Assembly: GCA_900299115.1 (NCBI GenBank)
Contig: OMIO01000070.1
Coordinates: 1 to 35,285, forward strand
Source of the DNA: Methylocystaceae bacterium
GTDB taxonomy: Bacteria; Pseudomonadota; Alphaproteobacteria; Rhizobiales; Beijerinckiaceae
DNA: 35,285 nt
Reading direction: 5' to 3'
The position numbers and the translations under genes are program-made. How positions within the stretch are numbered: the first letter of the stretch is position 1; each line of letters opens with the position of its first letter. Below are positions 9,714 through 19,278 of this stretch, piece after piece. The notes under the pieces are model-generated. The model had not been told where the DNA came from, searched no databases, and saw nothing but the letters and a program-made list of their open reading frames with translations.

Positions 9714-12428
9714 ATGATGGAAAAAACGTTCAACCCTACTTTAATCGAGCAGCGCATACGTGCGTTGTGGGAAGATGCAGGCGCATTTGGGGCGGGTCGT
9801 CCCGAGCGTCTTAGCGCCAAGCCTTATTCAATTGTAATCCCGCCGCCTAATGTCACGGGTAGCCTGCATATGGGTCATGCCCTCAACAACACATTACAGG
9901 ATATTCTTGCGCGCTATCATCGCATGAGAGGCGATGATGTTTTGTGGCAGCCAGGCACCGCTCATGCAGGTATTGCAACGCAGATGGTGGTTGAGCGTCA
10001 ATTGGCGGAAAGAAATGAGCCTTCGCGACGCGAATTGGGTCGTGAAAAATTTCTAGAACGTGTTTGGTCATGGAAAGCGGAGTCGGGAGGAAAAATCGTA
10101 GAACAGTTGAAGCGGTTAGGGGCTTCCTGTGATTGGTCTCGTGAAAGATTTACATTGGATGATGGCTTGTCACGCGCCGTTATTAAAGTCTTTGTTCAGC
10201 TTTATCGTGACGGCTTGCTTTATAAGGATAAACGTCTTGTCAATTGGGACCCTGTTCTTCACACGGCGCTTTCTGATCTAGAAGTTCAGCAAGTTGAGAT
10301 GAAGCGCCACCTGTGGCGTTTCAAATATCCAATTATTGATGCTGTTGGAAAGAATACAGGCGCTTTCATTGCCGTCGCAACAACGCGACCTGAGACATTG
10401 CTTGGCGACACCGCTGTTGCGGTGCATCCAGAAGATGAGCGATATCGCTCGCTAATTGGCAAAAATATATCTTTGCCTTTAGTTGGGCGACATATTCCCA
10501 TTATAGCGGATGGCTATTCAGATCCAGAAAAGGGTACTGGGGCAGTAAAAATTACGCCAGCTCATGATTTTAATGATTTTGAAGTTGGGAAGCGTCATGG
10601 CTTACGTCTCATTAACGTATTGGACGCCCAGGGCCGTCTCTCCCTTTCGGCCAATAGCGATTTTCATGAAGGATTGACGCCATCTGACGAGCTTGCGGAA
10701 ACGTTGGCGAAGTTAGATGGTCTGGATCGTTTTGCGGCGCGTCAGCGCGTCGTAGAGATGATGGATGAGTGTGAATTACTCGAGGGCGTCGATGACCACA
10801 AGCACATGGTTCCTCATGGAGATCGTTCTCAGGCTGTTCTTGAACCACGACTAACAGATCAATGGTATGTTGACGCTAAAACATTAGCTCGTCCCGCATT
10901 AGAAGCGGTGCGGAGCGGTCAGACAAACTTCATTCCAAAAAACTGGGAGAAGACTTACTTTGACTGGCTAGAAAACATTCAGCCTTGGTGTGTATCGCGT
11001 CAGCTTTGGTGGGGCCATCGAATACCGGCATGGTATGATCCAGACGGCAATGTTTATGTCGAAGAAACAGAAGAGGCTGCGCAATTAGCGGCGTGTGCGC
11101 GCACAGGTGAGACTGTTGCGCTAAAGCGTGATGAGGATGTTCTTGATACTTGGTTTTCGTCAGCGCTTTGGCCTTTTTCAACCCTTGGCTGGCCAGAGGA
11201 TAGCCCTGAGCAACTGCGTTATTACCCAACAAATGTTTTGGTTACAGGGTTTGACATTATTTTCTTTTGGGTAGCTAGAATGATGATGATGGGTCTTCAC
11301 TTCAAGAAAGAGGTGCCATTTAAAGACGTCTATATCCATGCGCTCGTTCGTGATGAAAGAGGCGCCAAGATGTCAAAATCCAAGGGTAACGTTATTGATC
11401 CTTTGCATTTGATCGATGATTATGGGGCTGATGCGTTACGGTTCACTCTTGCTGCAATGGCCGCGCAAGGTCGTGATATTAAACTCTCGACGCAGCGTGT
11501 AGAGGGCTATCGTAATTTTGCGACTAAGATATGGAACGCCTCGCGTTTTGCAGAATTTAATGGGTGTGCGCGTGTCAATGATTATGATCCATCAGGCAAT
11601 AAGATAGTTTTAAACCGCTGGATTATCGGTGAAGCAGCGCGAACTATTGACGCCTTGAACTCTGAAATTGAAGCCTACCGCTTTAATGATGCGGCAGCGA
11701 GCGCTTACCGGTTTGTATGGAATATTTTCTGCGATTGGTATTTGGAGTTAGCCAAGCCGCTGCTTCAAGGTCCAGATGGCGAGATGAAAGAAGAAACGCG
11801 CGCAACCGTCGCCTTCGTTCTTGATCAGATATATGCTCTCTTGCACCCTTTTATGCCCTTTCTGACTGAAGAACTTTGGGCAATTAAGGGAGAGCATGGA
11901 CCGCAGCGACAGAGTTTGCTCGCACTCGCGAACTGGCCGTGTCTGACCGGACTTGAGGACCCTAAAGCCGAAGCTGAAATTGGTTGGGTTGTGGATCTTG
12001 TATCAGAAGTTCGATCGCTACGCGCTGAAATGGCGCTAGCAGGTGAGACAGAGCTGCTGTTGATTGGCGCTGATGCAGATTTACGCAGCAGGGTACAGCA
12101 ATGGGATGAAACCTTGCGTAAGCTCGCGCGTTTATCGCAAATTGGCTTTTCTGATGTCGCGCCAAAATCATCGGCGCAACTTCTTGTGCGTGGTGGAGTT
12201 GTCGCGATACCACTTGAAGGCGTCATTGACCTTGATGTGGAGAAAATGCGGCTCCTAAGAGAAATTACCAAGCTAAATGAGGATGTTAAAAAGCTCGATG
12301 CAAAACTCTCAAATCCAGGCTTCCTCGCGAAAGCGGACGCTGATGTTGTTGATGAACATAGGGAGCGACGAGAGGAAGTGAGCGCAAGAATTGAAAAACT
12401 AACAATTGCGCTAGAGCGTCTGGGGTAA
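9714..12428 (+). CDS. valS: valyl-tRNA synthetase
   Basis: ValS charges tRNA-Val with valine and edits mischarged threonine. The 904-residue class I enzyme has PPPNVTGSLHMGHAL with the HIGH-type motif at 52-55, the editing domain (ATTRPETLLGDTAVAVHP), LDTWFSSALWPFSTLGWP, and KMSKS at 552-556 in GAKMSKSKGNVIDP. The C-terminal end (about 835-904) is a predicted coiled coil, typical of bacterial ValRS, that grips the tRNA. Two adjacent ATG codons at 9714 and 9717 could start translation; no strong ribosome binding site distinguishes them. polA follows after 62 bases. Confidence 0.98.
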   Translation: MMEKTFNPTLIEQRIRALWEDAGAFGAGRPERLSAKPYSIVIPPPNVTGSLHMGHALNNTLQDILARYHRMRGDDVLWQPGTAHAGIATQMVVERQLAERNEPSRRELGREKFLERVWSWKAESGGKIVEQLKRLGASCDWSRERFTLDDGLSRAVIKVFVQLYRDGLLYKDKRLVNWDPVLHTALSDLEVQQVEMKRHLWRFKYPIIDAVGKNTGAFIAVATTRPETLLGDTAVAVHPEDERYRSLIGKNISLPLVGRHIPIIADGYSDPEKGTGAVKITPAHDFNDFEVGKRHGLRLINVLDAQGRLSLSANSDFHEGLTPSDELAETLAKLDGLDRFAARQRVVEMMDECELLEGVDDHKHMVPHGDRSQAVLEPRLTDQWYVDAKTLARPALEAVRSGQTNFIPKNWEKTYFDWLENIQPWCVSRQLWWGHRIPAWYDPDGNVYVEETEEAAQLAACARTGETVALKRDEDVLDTWFSSALWPFSTLGWPEDSPEQLRYYPTNVLVTGFDIIFFWVARMMMMGLHFKKEVPFKDVYIHALVRDERGAKMSKSKGNVIDPLHLIDDYGADALRFTLAAMAAQGRDIKLSTQRVEGYRNFATKIWNASRFAEFNGCARVNDYDPSGNKIVLNRWIIGEAARTIDALNSEIEAYRFNDAAASAYRFVWNIFCDWYLELAKPLLQGPDGEMKEETRATVAFVLDQIYALLHPFMPFLTEELWAIKGEHGPQRQSLLALANWPCLTGLEDPKAEAEIGWVVDLVSEVRSLRAEMALAGETELLLIGADADLRSRVQQWDETLRKLARLSQIGFSDVAPKSSAQLLVRGGVVAIPLEGVIDLDVEKMRLLREITKLNEDVKKLDAKLSNPGFLAKADADVVDEHRERREEVSARIEKLTIALERLG

Positions 12429-12490
12429 TTCTTTCCATATTGAGCTTTCTGTCTCTTGGGGTCGAGATCTACAAAGATGAAAAACAACAC

Positions 12491-15472
12491 ATGACGCTTT
12501 CGCATAAGCCTGTTGGACCAGAAAGTCGGGTCTTTCTTGTTGACGGGTCATCTTTCGTCTTTCGTGCTTATTTTCAATCAATCCGACAGGACGCAAAATA
12601 TAACTACCGTTCAGATCGTCTGCCGACGGGCGCGGTTAGATTGTTTTGTTCAAAAATTTTACAGTTTGTTCGAGAAGGGGCGTTGGGAGTTAGGCCGACG
12701 CATCTGGCAATTATTTTCGATAAAAGCGAGAACTCTTTTCGAAAGGAAATTTATCCTGAGTATAAGGCTAATCGCTCTGAGCCGCCGGAGGATCTTGTTC
12801 CGCAATTTCCACTGATGCGCGCCGCTGTGCGCGCGTTCGGTCTGACGCCAATCGAACAAGATGTTTATGAGGCAGATGATCTGATCGCCACCTATACGGC
12901 GCAGGCTCGGGCTAAGGGCGCGGAGGTTTTAATAATCTCCGCAGATAAAGATCTGATGCAACTTATTGGCGATGGCGTGTCTATGTATGATCCAGCTTCT
13001 GGCGCTGCTGGAGCTAAGGGCGCCCGCGAGGAGCGTTTTATTACGCAAGCAGAAGTTGTTAATTATTTTGGCGTGACGCCAGATAAGGTTGTTGATGTTC
13101 AAGCGCTTGCTGGCGACAGCACGGATAATGTTCCAGGCGCTAAAGGCATTGGTTTAAAGACCGCGGCGCAATTGATCAACGAATTTGGCGATCTCGACAC
13201 TTTGCTGTCCCAGGCGCAACATATTAAGCAGCCTAAAAGACGAGAGGCTTTAACAGAGCCAGATGCAGTTGCGCGGATCCGACTGTCTAAAAAATTAGTC
13301 GAGCTTGTTCAAAATGTTCCGTTACGAATACCCCTTGATGATCTAGGCTTATGTACGCCAGACGGAAAAACCTTGGTCGCATTCCTGCAAGCGATGGAGT
13401 TTACGACAATCACACGTCGCGTTGCAGAGCTTTATGATGTAGACTTAGCAACAATTACGCCTGATCCAGCATTTTGTGGATCAGGAGCAAGGCATGGGCG
13501 AGACGATCAAAATTATGCAGTAGAACAGGTAGGCCACAAAGAGAATAGTTTGGTTGTTGATAGCGATACTCCAGAGCATTTTGCGATGCTGCGAGATGAG
13601 CAAGAAAAAGCTCAAAAAATCGATCGAACATTATATAAAACGATCACAACTCTTGCGCAGCTCGATCATTGGATCATGCAGGCGCGCCAAGCCGGAGTTG
13701 TTGCCCTTGATACGGAAACAACATCCCTTGATCCGCTGCAATGCAGGCTTATCGGTGTTTCTTTGTCAACTGCGCCAGGGGTGGCTTGTTATGTTCCATT
13801 GCAACACAGTGAGACAACTGCGGGAGATCTCTTTGGTGAAATAGCTTTGTTGCCTGGACAGTTGTCCTTATGCACCGTCATTGAGCGATTAAAGCCGCTG
13901 CTTGAAGATGCTTCGGTGCTTAAAGTTGCGCACAATATGAAATACGATCTTTTAGTGTTGGCTCGTTTTGGCATAGATGTCGCGCCAATTGAAGATACGA
14001 TGCTCTTATCCTATGCGCTAGATACAGGGCGTAATAATCATGGGCTTGATGAGCTTGCATTGAAGCATTTAGGACATGAAAATATTCCCTTCTCTGCTGT
14101 GGCGGGATCAGGGCGTAATTTTATTGGTTTTGAACGTGTCGCGATTGATAAGGCTACCGAATACGCTGCTGAAGATGCAGACGTCGCCTTGCGCTTATGG
14201 CGTATGTTGCGCCCGCGTCTATGTTCTGAGCGTTTAACAAACGTCTACGAGACGCTTGAGCGACCAATGGTCTCTATACTTGCCGCAATGGAGCGACGGG
14301 GGATCATGATTGATCACGTGATGCTTGAGCGGCTATCAGGTGAGTTCGCACAAGATATGGCGCGGTTAGAGGCCGAAATTTTTCATCAAGCTGGCGAAAG
14401 CTTTAATCTTGCCTCACCTAAGCAATTGGGCGAAATTTTATTTGTCAAAATGGGGTTGCCTGGCGCAAAGAAGACAGCGACAGGCGCCTGGTCTACTTCT
14501 GCTGATGTGCTAGAGGAATTGGCTGCGGAGGGTAACGCTTTTGTGCGATTAATCCTCGATTGGCGCCAATTAGCGAAGTTAAAAAGCACCTACGCAGACG
14601 CCCTGCCGGGCTTCATTAATCCTGAGACTGGTCGCGTGCACACGTCCTATTCTCTTGCGTCAACGACAACTGGTCGCCTGTCCTCGTCTGATCCAAATCT
14701 ACAAAATATTCCCGTGCGCAATGAGGCTGGCCGCAAGATTAGGAAAGCTTTTATCGCTAAGCCTGACCATTTGCTTATCTCTGCAGATTATTCCCAGATT
14801 GAATTGAGATTACTAGCGCATATCGCTGATATCCCACAGTTAAAGCAGGCGTTTGCCGATAATATTGATATTCATGCAATGACCGCGAGCGAGATGTTCG
14901 GCGTAGCATTGAAGGATATGCCCTCTGAAGTAAGGCGTCGCGCAAAGGCAATTAACTTTGGTATTATCTATGGTATTTCAGCATTTGGCCTTGCTAATCA
15001 ACTTTCAATTCCGCGTGAAGAGGCGGCTGCTTATATCAAGCGCTATTTTGAGCGCTTCCCCGGCATCCGCGATTATATGGAGTCAATTAAGAAACTTGTT
15101 CGTGATAAAATGTCTGTGACAACTATTTTTGGTCGAGTTTGTCATTTTCCGCGCATCTCCTCGGCGAATGCCTCCGACCGAGCATTTTTTGAACGCGCTG
15201 CAATCAATGCGCCTATTCAAGGCGCTGCCGCAGATATAATTCGTCGCGCTATGGCGCGTATGGATCTTGCGTTATCCGATGCGGGGCTCGCTGCGCGCAT
15301 GCTATTGCAGGTTCATGACGAACTCGTATTTGAGGCCCCAAAAGTAGAAGCTGACGCAACCATTGAAGTTGTTCGCCGCGTGATGGAAAATGCGCCGCTT
15401 CCTGCAGTAAATTTAACCGTGCCGCTTAAAGTCGACGCGCGCGCAGCATTAAACTGGGATGAAGCGCATTAG
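12491..15472 (+). CDS. polA: DNA polymerase I
   Basis: Pol I removes RNA primers and fills gaps. The 993-residue product has all three activities. The 5' nuclease domain begins VFLVDGSSFVFRAYF and includes YEADDLIAT and ADKDLMQL. The proofreading exonuclease has DTETT at 407-411. The polymerase has motif A (DYSQIE at about 766-771), motif B (K819 in AKAINFGIIYGIS) and motif C (VHDE at about 941-944). A variable linker near residues 325-385 joins the first two domains. An in-frame TTG at 12440 would add 17 residues, but family homology begins just after the ATG at 12491. The gene ends 9 bases from the stop of convergent cysN. Confidence 0.97.
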   Translation: MTLSHKPVGPESRVFLVDGSSFVFRAYFQSIRQDAKYNYRSDRLPTGAVRLFCSKILQFVREGALGVRPTHLAIIFDKSENSFRKEIYPEYKANRSEPPEDLVPQFPLMRAAVRAFGLTPIEQDVYEADDLIATYTAQARAKGAEVLIISADKDLMQLIGDGVSMYDPASGAAGAKGAREERFITQAEVVNYFGVTPDKVVDVQALAGDSTDNVPGAKGIGLKTAAQLINEFGDLDTLLSQAQHIKQPKRREALTEPDAVARIRLSKKLVELVQNVPLRIPLDDLGLCTPDGKTLVAFLQAMEFTTITRRVAELYDVDLATITPDPAFCGSGARHGRDDQNYAVEQVGHKENSLVVDSDTPEHFAMLRDEQEKAQKIDRTLYKTITTLAQLDHWIMQARQAGVVALDTETTSLDPLQCRLIGVSLSTAPGVACYVPLQHSETTAGDLFGEIALLPGQLSLCTVIERLKPLLEDASVLKVAHNMKYDLLVLARFGIDVAPIEDTMLLSYALDTGRNNHGLDELALKHLGHENIPFSAVAGSGRNFIGFERVAIDKATEYAAEDADVALRLWRMLRPRLCSERLTNVYETLERPMVSILAAMERRGIMIDHVMLERLSGEFAQDMARLEAEIFHQAGESFNLASPKQLGEILFVKMGLPGAKKTATGAWSTSADVLEELAAEGNAFVRLILDWRQLAKLKSTYADALPGFINPETGRVHTSYSLASTTTGRLSSSDPNLQNIPVRNEAGRKIRKAFIAKPDHLLISADYSQIELRLLAHIADIPQLKQAFADNIDIHAMTASEMFGVALKDMPSEVRRRAKAINFGIIYGISAFGLANQLSIPREEAAAYIKRYFERFPGIRDYMESIKKLVRDKMSVTTIFGRVCHFPRISSANASDRAFFERAAINAPIQGAAADIIRRAMARMDLALSDAGLAARMLLQVHDELVFEAPKVEADATIEVVRRVMENAPLPAVNLTVPLKVDARAALNWDEAH

Positions 15473-15481
15473 GCGATAAAA

Positions 15482-17110
15482 TTAAAGACCTCCTCCGTCA
15501 ATGATGGTTGCTTTTTTGTTCTCAACTGACTGCACTGGAGGCGCGCGCCAGAGTTTTTCATGCAGATAATAAAGGCCGGCGAGCGCGAGCGTCTGAGCTA
15601 AGCCTATTTCAAGGGCAAGGGTCGTCTCCTTAACGAAGACATAGGCGAGAGTGGTTGTTAAGAGCGCTGATGAGAGGATGAAACTGACCGTTTTTCCGTT
15701 GCGGCCAGCAAGTGGGCCAGACGGAGGCGCAACAGGGACGCCCTCCATCGACGCATAGCTAAGATCTGTTAGGGCAGGCGTCGCGCGTCCGGATGAGGTA
15801 GTGATAGCTCTGACCATCCCCACCGCAATTGTTTCATTCGTAATACGGTCAATTAGGATAAAGCCGCCTGTCTCGCGGTTCTCCGTAAATGGGTCGCATG
15901 CGACTGCTGTTTCTAGCGCAAGTTTTGCCTCGCCCATTTCATTGAAATTCAGCGTAGCGCCGGTTGGCATGGGTTTAGCAAGACCAGTTTCAATCTCAAT
16001 GTGCGCATCAACGCTGACAATATGAGCTGGCGTTATTTTCGTGCCGATTTTCAATAAATAACTTTTACCAGGAATAAGCGGTTCGCGCACAAGCCAAAGA
16101 ATTTTTGCTTCAATTCGATCGCCAACCTTAGCGGGAGAAACAGGTGAACACAAAAGATCGCCACGCGAGATGTCAATTTCTTCGGTGAGCGTTAGTGTAA
16201 CTGATTGGCCTGAGACTCCTCTCTCAAGATCCCCATCGTAAGTCACGATACGTGCGACGCGCGTATCGCGGCCTGTTGGAAGAATTCGGATAATATCGTC
16301 GGGGCGGATATTGCCGCCGCTGATTAGGCCAGAAAAACCTCTAAAATCTAGATTAGGTCGATTGACCCATTGTATTGGAAAACGAAAAGGCGCGATTTGA
16401 GTGCTATCTTCAATGGCCACTCCCTCAAGATACCCAAGAAGCGGCGGTCCTTTGTGCCAGTCCATATGGACGCTTTTTTTGACAAGATTGTCACCGTCTT
16501 TGGCGACAAGGGGAGCGACATAAATAGATGTAAAACGCAGATTTTTTGCAAAGTCACGAAAGTCGGCTTCAATTTTACGAAAAACATCTTCGCTATAGCT
16601 GACAAGATCCATTTTATTGACGGCGACAACTACATGGCGCACGCCAAACATTGATGTAATCACGCTATGTCGACGTGTTTGTGGCAATATGCCCTTGCGT
16701 GCATCAACCAGAAGAATTGCTAGATCAGCAGTTGACGCGCCAACAGCCATGTTGCGCGTATATTGTTCATGACCAGGAGTATCTGCGACAATGAACTTAC
16801 GCTTTTCTGTTGCAAAATAACGATAAGCGACGTCAATCGTGATACCCTGCTCTCGCTCGGCGGCAAGTCCATCAACGAGCAGCGCAAAGTCTAGAGCTTC
16901 GCCCTGGGTGCCGTGTTTTTTGGAATCGGTTTCAAGGGCGGCGATGAGGTCATCAGGGGCAAGGTTTGCATCAAAAAGAAGCCGTCCAATCAGCGTTGAT
17001 TTGCCATCATCAACAGAGCCGCATGTGATGAATCGCAGCAGTGGCTTGTCAGCGATTACAAGTCTTGATGATCCAGGGTTTGGGGAGTTTGCGACAAGAG
17101 CGCTAGGCAT
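15482..17110 (-). CDS. cysN: sulfate adenylyltransferase GTPase subunit with C-terminal DUF2061-like membrane domain
   Basis: CysN uses GTP hydrolysis to drive APS formation by CysD. The 542-residue protein has the GTPase motifs GSVDDGKST (31-39), DTPGHEQY and NKMDL, followed by EF-Tu-like beta-barrel domains. Unusually, residues about 472-521 form a separate module, GKTVSF to YYLHEKLW, with two hydrophobic segments and the LALxIGL...YYLHE pattern of DUF2061. This sits where CysNC fusions carry APS kinase. Upstream in-frame codons to 17167 exist, but the ATG at 17110 follows the cysD stop by one base and matches the usual start. It is the last gene of the sulfur operon. Membrane anchoring of the sulfurylase is an inference. 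Confidence 0.94.
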   Translation of the reverse strand: MPSALVANSPNPGSSRLVIADKPLLRFITCGSVDDGKSTLIGRLLFDANLAPDDLIAALETDSKKHGTQGEALDFALLVDGLAAEREQGITIDVAYRYFATEKRKFIVADTPGHEQYTRNMAVGASTADLAILLVDARKGILPQTRRHSVITSMFGVRHVVVAVNKMDLVSYSEDVFRKIEADFRDFAKNLRFTSIYVAPLVAKDGDNLVKKSVHMDWHKGPPLLGYLEGVAIEDSTQIAPFRFPIQWVNRPNLDFRGFSGLISGGNIRPDDIIRILPTGRDTRVARIVTYDGDLERGVSGQSVTLTLTEEIDISRGDLLCSPVSPAKVGDRIEAKILWLVREPLIPGKSYLLKIGTKITPAHIVSVDAHIEIETGLAKPMPTGATLNFNEMGEAKLALETAVACDPFTENRETGGFILIDRITNETIAVGMVRAITTSSGRATPALTDLSYASMEGVPVAPPSGPLAGRNGKTVSFILSSALLTTTLAYVFVKETTLALEIGLAQTLALAGLYYLHEKLWRAPPVQSVENKKATIIDGGGL

Positions 17111-17111
17111 A

Positions 17112-18029
17112 TTAAAAATAGCCTTCCTGCTTTTTCTGTTCCATTGAGCTGGAACCATCATGATCAATCAGGCGGCCTTGTCTTTCTGAGGACCGGCTAG
17201 CGCGCATTTCTGCTATAATTTCTTCGAGTGTTGTCGCGGTGCTTTCAAAGCCGCCCGTTAAGGGATAGCAACCAAGCGTCCGAAAACGAACCACTTTATG
17301 CTCGATTTTTTCGCCAGGTAAGAGTTTCATACGGTCATCATCGACCATGATAAGAGCGCCGTCGCGGCTGACAACCGGGCGCTCCTTAGCAAAATAGAGC
17401 GGCACAACTGGAATGTTTTCACGGGCGATGTAGTCCCAGACGTCTGCTTCGGTCCAATTAGACATTGGAAAAATACGTAATGATTCTCCTTGCGCCTTAC
17501 GTGTGTTGTAAAGGCGCCAAAATTCAGGGCGTTGATTTTTCGGATCCCAGCGATGTTGTGCTGTTCGAAACGATAGAACGCGCTCTTTCGCCCGAGATTT
17601 TTCTTCATCTCGTCGTGCGCCACCGAATGCTGCGTCAAATTTCCATTTATCAAGAGCTTGTTTTAGCCCTTCCGTCTTCATGATCTGCGTATGCAGTTTT
17701 GATCCATGATCAAACGGGCTGATTTTCATATCAATCCCCTGTGGATTGATATATTCTAGCATTTCGACGCCAAGTTCTTTGATTGTTTTGTCTCTAAATG
17801 CAATCATTTCCTTAAATTTCCACATCGTATTGACGTGAAGAAGTGGAAAGGGCGGTTTAGACGGATAAAAAGCCTTAAGCGCTAGATGCAGCATTGCAGC
17901 TGAGTCTTTACCAATAGAGTAGAGCATCACAGGACGCTCTACTTCTGCAACTGTTTCACGCAGGATGTGAATACTTTCAGCTTCAAGCCTGTCGAGGTGA
18001 CCAAGTGCGCGGGTTGGTATTGTCGTCAT
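17112..18029 (-). CDS. cysD: sulfate adenylyltransferase subunit 2
   Basis: CysD catalyses formation of adenosine 5'-phosphosulfate (APS) from ATP and sulfate, as a heterodimer with CysN. The 305-residue protein is an adenine nucleotide alpha hydrolase with the PP-loop motif SIGKDS at 38-43. It also has the family markers [32 protein letters not shown] and [15 protein letters not shown]. The C-terminal tail, rich in charged residues, is typical. The ATG at 18029 overlaps the cysH stop by four bases (ATGA), and its TAA is one base from cysN. Coupled translation of cysH, cysD and cysN is likely. Confidence 0.97.
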   Translation of the reverse strand: MTTIPTRALGHLDRLEAESIHILRETVAEVERPVMLYSIGKDSAAMLHLALKAFYPSKPPFPLLHVNTMWKFKEMIAFRDKTIKELGVEMLEYINPQGIDMKISPFDHGSKLHTQIMKTEGLKQALDKWKFDAAFGGARRDEEKSRAKERVLSFRTAQHRWDPKNQRPEFWRLYNTRKAQGESLRIFPMSNWTEADVWDYIARENIPVVPLYFAKERPVVSRDGALIMVDDDRMKLLPGEKIEHKVVRFRTLGCYPLTGGFESTATTLEEIIAEMRASRSSERQGRLIDHDGSSSMEQKKQEGYF

Positions 18030-18778
18030 AAAGAGGACTCCGGCTCTATAGGCGCGCGGCTAATTCGGCCCTCAGCATCAATATGTAGGCCACATTCTTT
18101 TTTGTCATCCTGTTCCCACCACCATCGTCCTGCGCGTTCACTTTCGTTGGGTGCAACAGCGCGTGTACAGGGTGCGCAGCCAATCGAAAGAAAGCCCTTG
18201 TCATGTAGGGTGTTGACTGGGATAGCGAATTCCAGTGTTTGCGTAACAATTTGATCGCGTGTGTAGTCGATGAGTGGATTAATTTTAATAATTTTGTGCC
18301 CTGTGTCATAGGCAACAAATGTTGTTTCGGCGCGACTTTGAGACTGATCTGCGCGTAATCCGGTGACCCATGCTGAGGCGCCGTCAAGGAGTCGTTTCAA
18401 AGGCTCGACTTTGCGAATAGCGCAACATGCTTTACGGGCATCGAGAGACTTGTAAAATCCATTCACGCCCTGTTGGGCGATCAGTCTCTCAAGTGGGGTT
18501 GTTTGGGCATAAACAGCTGGGATACGATGCGCATAACGCGCTTCAGTGCGCTCCCAAAGTTCGTATGTTTCTGGAAATAGCCGGCCTGTATCAATGGTCG
18601 CGATCTCAATATCGAGCGCTTGTGTGAAGATTGAATGAGTGATGAGTTGATCTTCAATGCCAAAACTTGTTGTAAAAATAATACGTCCAGGAATGAATTC
18701 TCTGATCAGAAGAAGCCGGTTATCAAGATCAAGCGGCTTTATTCGCGGTGACAGAATATCTACAAGCGATGGGTTCAT
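18026..18778 (-). CDS. cysH: assimilatory adenylyl-sulfate (APS) reductase, [4Fe-4S] type
   Basis: This enzyme reduces activated sulfate to sulfite. From the ATG at 18778 it is 250 residues. The PP-loop-like segment is TTSFGIEDQ (36-44). The cysteine pattern CC at 118-119 plus CAPC at 201-204 is the [4Fe-4S] signature of APS reductases, and ECGLH (Cys229) carries the nucleophile. Classical PAPS reductases lack the four cluster cysteines. APS as the direct substrate is therefore the best reading and agrees with the absence of cysC. A longer frame begins at 18871, but the 18778 ATG overlaps the DUF934 stop as ATGA and matches the family start. Confidence 0.94.
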   Translation of the reverse strand: MNPSLVDILSPRIKPLDLDNRLLLIREFIPGRIIFTTSFGIEDQLITHSIFTQALDIEIATIDTGRLFPETYELWERTEARYAHRIPAVYAQTTPLERLIAQQGVNGFYKSLDARKACCAIRKVEPLKRLLDGASAWVTGLRADQSQSRAETTFVAYDTGHKIIKINPLIDYTRDQIVTQTLEFAIPVNTLHDKGFLSIGCAPCTRAVAPNESERAGRWWWEQDDKKECGLHIDAEGRISRAPIEPESSL

Positions 18779-19278
18779 TGCGTTGCCTTCCGACGCGCAT
18801 CGAGGATCGAGCCTGACGAAATATAGCCGCGCTGATAGGTTCTTTGATGCACTCTGATTGCTGCGCGCCATTGCGTTTCGTCTTGACGCTGAGCTAGGTC
18901 ATCTGGAATTTCGATTGTGTCAAACCCACAACCAAGCGCATGGGCATATTGATCTGCGAGTAGACGGCCGCTGGCGCGTAATTCGCCTCGATACCCTTCG
19001 CGTCGAACAAGGCGGGCGAGAGAAAATCCGCGACCATCTGCAAAGGACGGGAAAGCAATGGCGATTAGGCCTAGCTTTGGAAGGGCAGGCGTGAGCTTAT
19101 CGATTTCGAGTGTATTATCGATGAAAACCCCAATATCCCCGTTAGCGCCGCGCGCCTTCAAGGCATTATCCAGTCGCTCGTAGGAAACAATAAGCTTTCC
19201 GTTTTCAGGGAAAGCTTCCTCGTCAGCCAGCCGACGCCAGGGATCTCTTACAAAATCGCCCTTAGATATCAGCGCCAT
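18775..19278 (-). CDS. DUF934 protein of the sulfite reductase operon
   Basis: This 167-residue protein belongs to DUF934, which is regularly found between cysI and cysH in proteobacteria. Recognisable family features are GVFIDNTLEIDKL, LIAIAFPSFADGRGFSLARLVR and GELRASGRLLADQ; the ADGRGFS stretch is the most conserved. The biochemical function is unknown; context points to assembly, electron transfer or regulation of sulfite reduction. The frame opens at 19395, but the ATG at 19278 (MALISKGDF) fits homologues and leaves a 17-base overlap with cysI. The stop overlaps the cysH ATG by four bases. No cofactor-binding cysteine motif is seen. Confidence 0.9.
   Translation of the reverse strand: MALISKGDFVRDPWRRLADEEAFPENGKLIVSYERLDNALKARGANGDIGVFIDNTLEIDKLTPALPKLGLIAIAFPSFADGRGFSLARLVRREGYRGELRASGRLLADQYAHALGCGFDTIEIPDDLAQRQDETQWRAAIRVHQRTYQRGYISSGSILDARRKATQ

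Noticed and set aside
11825-12505. 226-codon minus-strand frame opposite the end of valS
   Set aside because: Serine- and arginine-rich antisense shadow of the valS C-terminal coiled coil.
12513-12815. 100-codon frame overlapping the start of polA
   Set aside because: It lies entirely inside polA in another frame and has no recognisable protein features.
15482-17110. Bifunctional CysNC
   Set aside because: The C-terminal part has no APS kinase P-loop or kinase motifs; it is a short two-helix membrane module.
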